Assembly: GCF_003430825.1 (NCBI RefSeq)
Contig: NZ_CP024047.1
Coordinates: forward strand, 2,542,001-2,606,000
Reading direction: 5' to 3'
Source of the DNA: Natrarchaeobaculum sulfurireducens
GTDB taxonomy: Archaea > Halobacteriota > Halobacteria > Halobacteriales > Natrialbaceae
Length of the DNA stretch: 64,000 nucleotides
Every line of letters begins with the position of its first letter. Position 1 is the stretch's first letter. Positions 61,379 through 64,000 of the stretch are shown here, in pieces. The notes beneath the pieces are model-generated. The model had not been told where the DNA came from and did not search any database. It saw only the letters and a program-made list of their open reading frames with translations. Position numbers and translations under genes: made by a program.

Positions 61379-62904
61379 TGATCGAGATGCTCATTGCGGT
61401 TGCACTGATCGGCGCGGCGGTCGTCTTCGTTGCGCCGAACCGCGTCGCGGGGAAGCTGGCCTTTGCGATCAGCCTCGTCCCTGCCGCGCTCAGCCTGTGG
61501 ATGTTCACGGCCTTCGACGGCAGCGGCAACGCCTTGCTCGACGGTGAACTGGCCTTCGAGAATCAGGTCGAGTGGATCCAGTTCGGCGACTACGCGATCT
61601 CGTGGTTCGTCGGTCTCGACGGCATTAGCCTGCCGTTAGTCGTACTGACGACGCTACTGACGACGCTTGCGATCATGAGTTCGTGGACGCCGATCGACGA
61701 ACGCGAGTCACAGTTTTACGGACTCGTCTTGTTCATCGAGGCGAATCTGATCGGCGTCTTTGCTGCACTGGACTTTTTCGTCTGGTTCATCTTCTGGGAG
61801 GCCGTTCTGATCCCGATGTATCTGTTGATCGGTATCTGGGGTGGGCCACGCCGGAAGTACGCTGCGATCAAGTTCTTCGTCTACACGAACGTGGCTTCGC
61901 TGGTCATGTTCGGTGCGTTCATCGCGCTCGTCTTCGGGCTCGGTGACGCCGTCACGAGCTTCGCGCTGCCCGAAGTCGCAGATGCGATGCTCGAGGGCGG
62001 CCCCGACGGCTTCCTCGGCGTCGACGGGCCGACGCTGGCCTCACTCGTCTTCGTGGCCATGTTCCTCGGCTTCGCGGTGAAAGTGCCGGTCGTCCCGTTC
62101 CATACGTGGCTGCCGGACGCTCACGTCGAAGCACCGACGCCAGCGTCGGTGCTACTGGCAGGCGTCCTCCTGAAAATGGGGACCTACGCCCTGCTCCGAT
62201 TCAACTTCACGATGTTCCCAGAGCAGGTCGCAGCCTACGCGGTCCCGATCGCCGCGGTCGCGGTGATCAGCGTCATCTACGGCGCGATGCTCGCACTGGC
62301 CCAGACAGACCTCAAACGAATCGTCGCCTACTCGTCCGTCTCGTCGATGGGGTACGTCATCCTTGGACTGATCGCGTACACCCAGTTCGGAGTCGGCGGC
62401 GCAACCTTCCAGATGGTCTCTCACGGCCTCATTTCGGGGCTGATGTTCATGGCCGTCGGCGTTATCTACAACGCCACCCACACCCGGATGGTCACCGATA
62501 TGTCCGGGATGGCCGACCGAATGCCGGTCGCCGTCGGCATCCTGATCGCCGGTGCGTTCGGCTACATGGGTCTGCCGCTGATGAGCGGGTTCGCCGCCGA
62601 GTACTTCATCTTCTTCGGGGCGTTCGGCTCCGAACTGCTCGCGTACGCACCCGTCTTCACGGCGCTGGCGATGTTCGGCATCGTCATCGTCGCGGGCTAC
62701 CTGCTGTTTGCACTTCAGCGGGCTGTCTTCGGGCCGTACAGTCTGGAAACCGATTACGAGGTGAGTCGCGCCCCGCTTCACGACGTCGCACCGATGTTCG
62801 TGTTACTCGGGCTCATCATCGCCCTGGGCGTGGCTCCCGAGTTGATCTTCGAGATGATTACCGACGCAGTCGATCCGATCCTGGCGAACGGAGGTGACCT
62901 GTGA
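61375..62904 (+). CDS. nuoM: Complex I subunit M (antiporter-like)
   Basis: A 509-residue antiporter-like subunit. It has the DGISLPLVVLTTLLT opening, the FWEAVLIPMYLLIGIWG helix and VPFHTWLPDAHVEAPTPASV (near 240). A second start codon (ATG) follows directly; the first is preferred because it overlaps the nuoL stop. The stop overlaps nuoN. Confidence 0.96.
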   Translation: MMIEMLIAVALIGAAVVFVAPNRVAGKLAFAISLVPAALSLWMFTAFDGSGNALLDGELAFENQVEWIQFGDYAISWFVGLDGISLPLVVLTTLLTTLAIMSSWTPIDERESQFYGLVLFIEANLIGVFAALDFFVWFIFWEAVLIPMYLLIGIWGGPRRKYAAIKFFVYTNVASLVMFGAFIALVFGLGDAVTSFALPEVADAMLEGGPDGFLGVDGPTLASLVFVAMFLGFAVKVPVVPFHTWLPDAHVEAPTPASVLLAGVLLKMGTYALLRFNFTMFPEQVAAYAVPIAAVAVISVIYGAMLALAQTDLKRIVAYSSVSSMGYVILGLIAYTQFGVGGATFQMVSHGLISGLMFMAVGVIYNATHTRMVTDMSGMADRMPVAVGILIAGAFGYMGLPLMSGFAAEYFIFFGAFGSELLAYAPVFTALAMFGIVIVAGYLLFALQRAVFGPYSLETDYEVSRAPLHDVAPMFVLLGLIIALGVAPELIFEMITDAVDPILANGGDL

Positions 62905-64000
62905 TGGCGCTAGTCGAACTTCCCGAGTGGGCTGCACTCGCGCCGGCACTGTTGCTCGTCGCAACGGCGATGGTGCTGTTCATCATCGACAGTATCAATC
63001 CGCGATCGACGAACCGAGAGCTACTCGCTGGCACCGCTGTCGTCGGCTCGCTCGCGTCACTCGGCGTCGCCGTCTGGTTTATCTTCGCCGGAGTCGGCCA
63101 ACCCGGTACGGACGGCTTCGGCGTCATCGAACTGTTCGACGGCCAGCTCGTCGTCGACCAGATGGCGCTGTTCTTCATGATCGTCGTCGCGATCGTCACC
63201 GCCCTGGTGTCGGTCGCGAGCTACGATTACATGGATGGCCACTCCTATCAGGCCGAGTACTACTCGCTCGTCTTGCTCGCGGCGACCGGGATGGCGACGA
63301 TGGCTGCCGCCAACAGCCTCGTCACCATCTTCATCGCCATGGAGCTGGCAAGTCTCCCGTCCTACGCGCTCGTCTCGATCCTCAAAGACAACCGTGGAAG
63401 TATCGAAGGGGGCCTGAAGTACTTCCTGATCGGCGCGCTCTCCTCGGCGATCATGCTCTACGGGATCTCGCTGATCTACGGCGCGACCGGTCACCTGCAA
63501 CTCGACGCCATCGCGGCCGAACTCGAGGCGCTTTCGGCCGACGGCGATGCAGGCTACGGTGGCCTGCTCGGACTCGGTATCCTGATGCTGATCGGTGGCT
63601 TCGCGTTCAAGACCGCGAGCGTGCCGTTTCACTTCTGGGCGCCCGAAGCGTACGAGGGTGGTCCTGCGCCGATCAGCGCGTTCCTCTCGTCGGCGTCGAA
63701 GGCCGCCGGCTTCGTGATCGCGTTCCGCGTGTTCACGACGGCCTTCCCGATCGACGTCACGGGCGAGCTGATCGGTATCGACTGGACGCTCGCGTTCGTC
63801 ATCCTGGCGATCGTGACGATGACGGTCGGTAATTTCGCCGCGGCGACCCAGAACAACGTCAAGCGGATGCTCGCGTACTCCTCGATCGGCCACGCCGGGT
63901 ACGCGCTGATCGGGCTCGCGGGCCTCACCGTCGGCGGCGGCGAACTCGTCATGGGTGCGGCGATGATGCACCTGCTCGTCTACGGCTTCATGAACACGGG
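62904..64000 (+). CDS. nuoN: Complex I subunit N, truncated by window end
   Basis: The frame is open from ATG 62904, preceded by GGAGGTGA and overlapping the nuoM stop, to the window end, giving about 365 residues. It shows the third antiporter-like pattern: AMELASLPSYALVSILKDN, PFHFWAPEAYEGGPAPISAF and NVKRMLAYSSIGHAGYALIG. The C-terminus lies beyond the window. Confidence 0.95.
   Translation, partial: MALVELPEWAALAPALLLVATAMVLFIIDSINPRSTNRELLAGTAVVGSLASLGVAVWFIFAGVGQPGTDGFGVIELFDGQLVVDQMALFFMIVVAIVTALVSVASYDYMDGHSYQAEYYSLVLLAATGMATMAAANSLVTIFIAMELASLPSYALVSILKDNRGSIEGGLKYFLIGALSSAIMLYGISLIYGATGHLQLDAIAAELEALSADGDAGYGGLLGLGILMLIGGFAFKTASVPFHFWAPEAYEGGPAPISAFLSSASKAAGFVIAFRVFTTAFPIDVTGELIGIDWTLAFVILAIVTMTVGNFAAATQNNVKRMLAYSSIGHAGYALIGLAGLTVGGGELVMGAAMMHLLVYGFMNT

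Noticed and set aside
1-64000. CRISPR array, IS element or transposase
   Set aside because: No repeat-spacer pattern, no terminal inverted repeats with transposase, and no integrase were seen.

Overview
This window is chromosomal DNA from an extremely halophilic archaeon. The proteins are very acidic, the DNA is GC-rich with abundant CTCGAG/TCGAG, TATA-type promoters lie about 25-30 bases before many start codons (leaderless transcripts), and there are HalOD1, PGF-CTERM and haloarchaeal HTH/PAS signalling families. The style fits a Natrialbales-type genome (Natrinema/Haloterrigena/Natronorubrum relatives); that placement is inferred. No rRNA, CRISPR array, insertion sequence or complete prophage was found.

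Layout. 1-7753 is a carbon/nitrogen block: two glutamate dehydrogenase paralogues flank a CitE-like CoA-ester lyase, followed by a single-domain MaoC hydratase and a carboxyltransferase subunit with an epsilon/PccX-like N-terminus. Together they suggest C5/C4 CoA-ester chemistry of the methylaspartate-cycle or citramalyl-CoA kind. 7754-8246 is non-coding, with several perfect hairpins. 8247-9824 encodes a Tat-exported trypsin-fold protein and a small Ser/Thr/Asp-repeat membrane protein. 9957-17866 is central sugar metabolism: gap-pgk, TreT-type trehalose synthase, a tandem Usp, an ADP-dependent glucokinase/phosphofructokinase, and fba-fbp. 17979-24294 holds scattered housekeeping genes and regulators: HhH protein, alanine dehydrogenase-like protein, squalene/phytoene synthase, CspA, PadR, a membrane metalloprotease candidate and an HTH-receiver regulator. 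24399-43238 carries two multi-PAS histidine kinases, an Na+/solute symporter with a 47-residue coupled partner, a CtaA-CtaB fusion, a DsbA-like lipoprotein, a K+ channel, an aldo/keto reductase, a 44-residue PGF-CTERM microprotein, a membrane phosphoesterase, an ABC exporter, P450, a flavin-type protein, DUF420 and HalOD1. 43587-49285 has leuS (with expanded repeats), an intron-containing tRNA-Gln with a duplicated 3' end, a zinc-finger HNH protein, and ribH with an aminotransferase. 49377-53580 has a soluble chemotaxis transducer and purK-purE. 54004 to the end is the nuo operon A-B-CD-H-I-J1-J2-K-L-M-N, without nuoEFG in its transcribed order.

The genes form several functional sets. fba-fbp, gap-pgk, the ADP-dependent sugar kinase and TreT cover the triose to hexose to trehalose route. 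The gdh/citE/maoC/carboxylase group covers entry of acetyl-CoA- or glutamate-derived carbon. nuo, ctaB, DUF420 and the DsbA-like protein serve respiration. No single locus is a clear new defence or mobile system. The best leads are the tandem-hairpin region near 7.8-8.0 kb, the tRNA-Gln 3'-end scar with its abutting 16-bp palindrome, the microproteins, the in-frame minisatellite insertions in LeuRS and a PPOX protein, and the carboxylase fusion.
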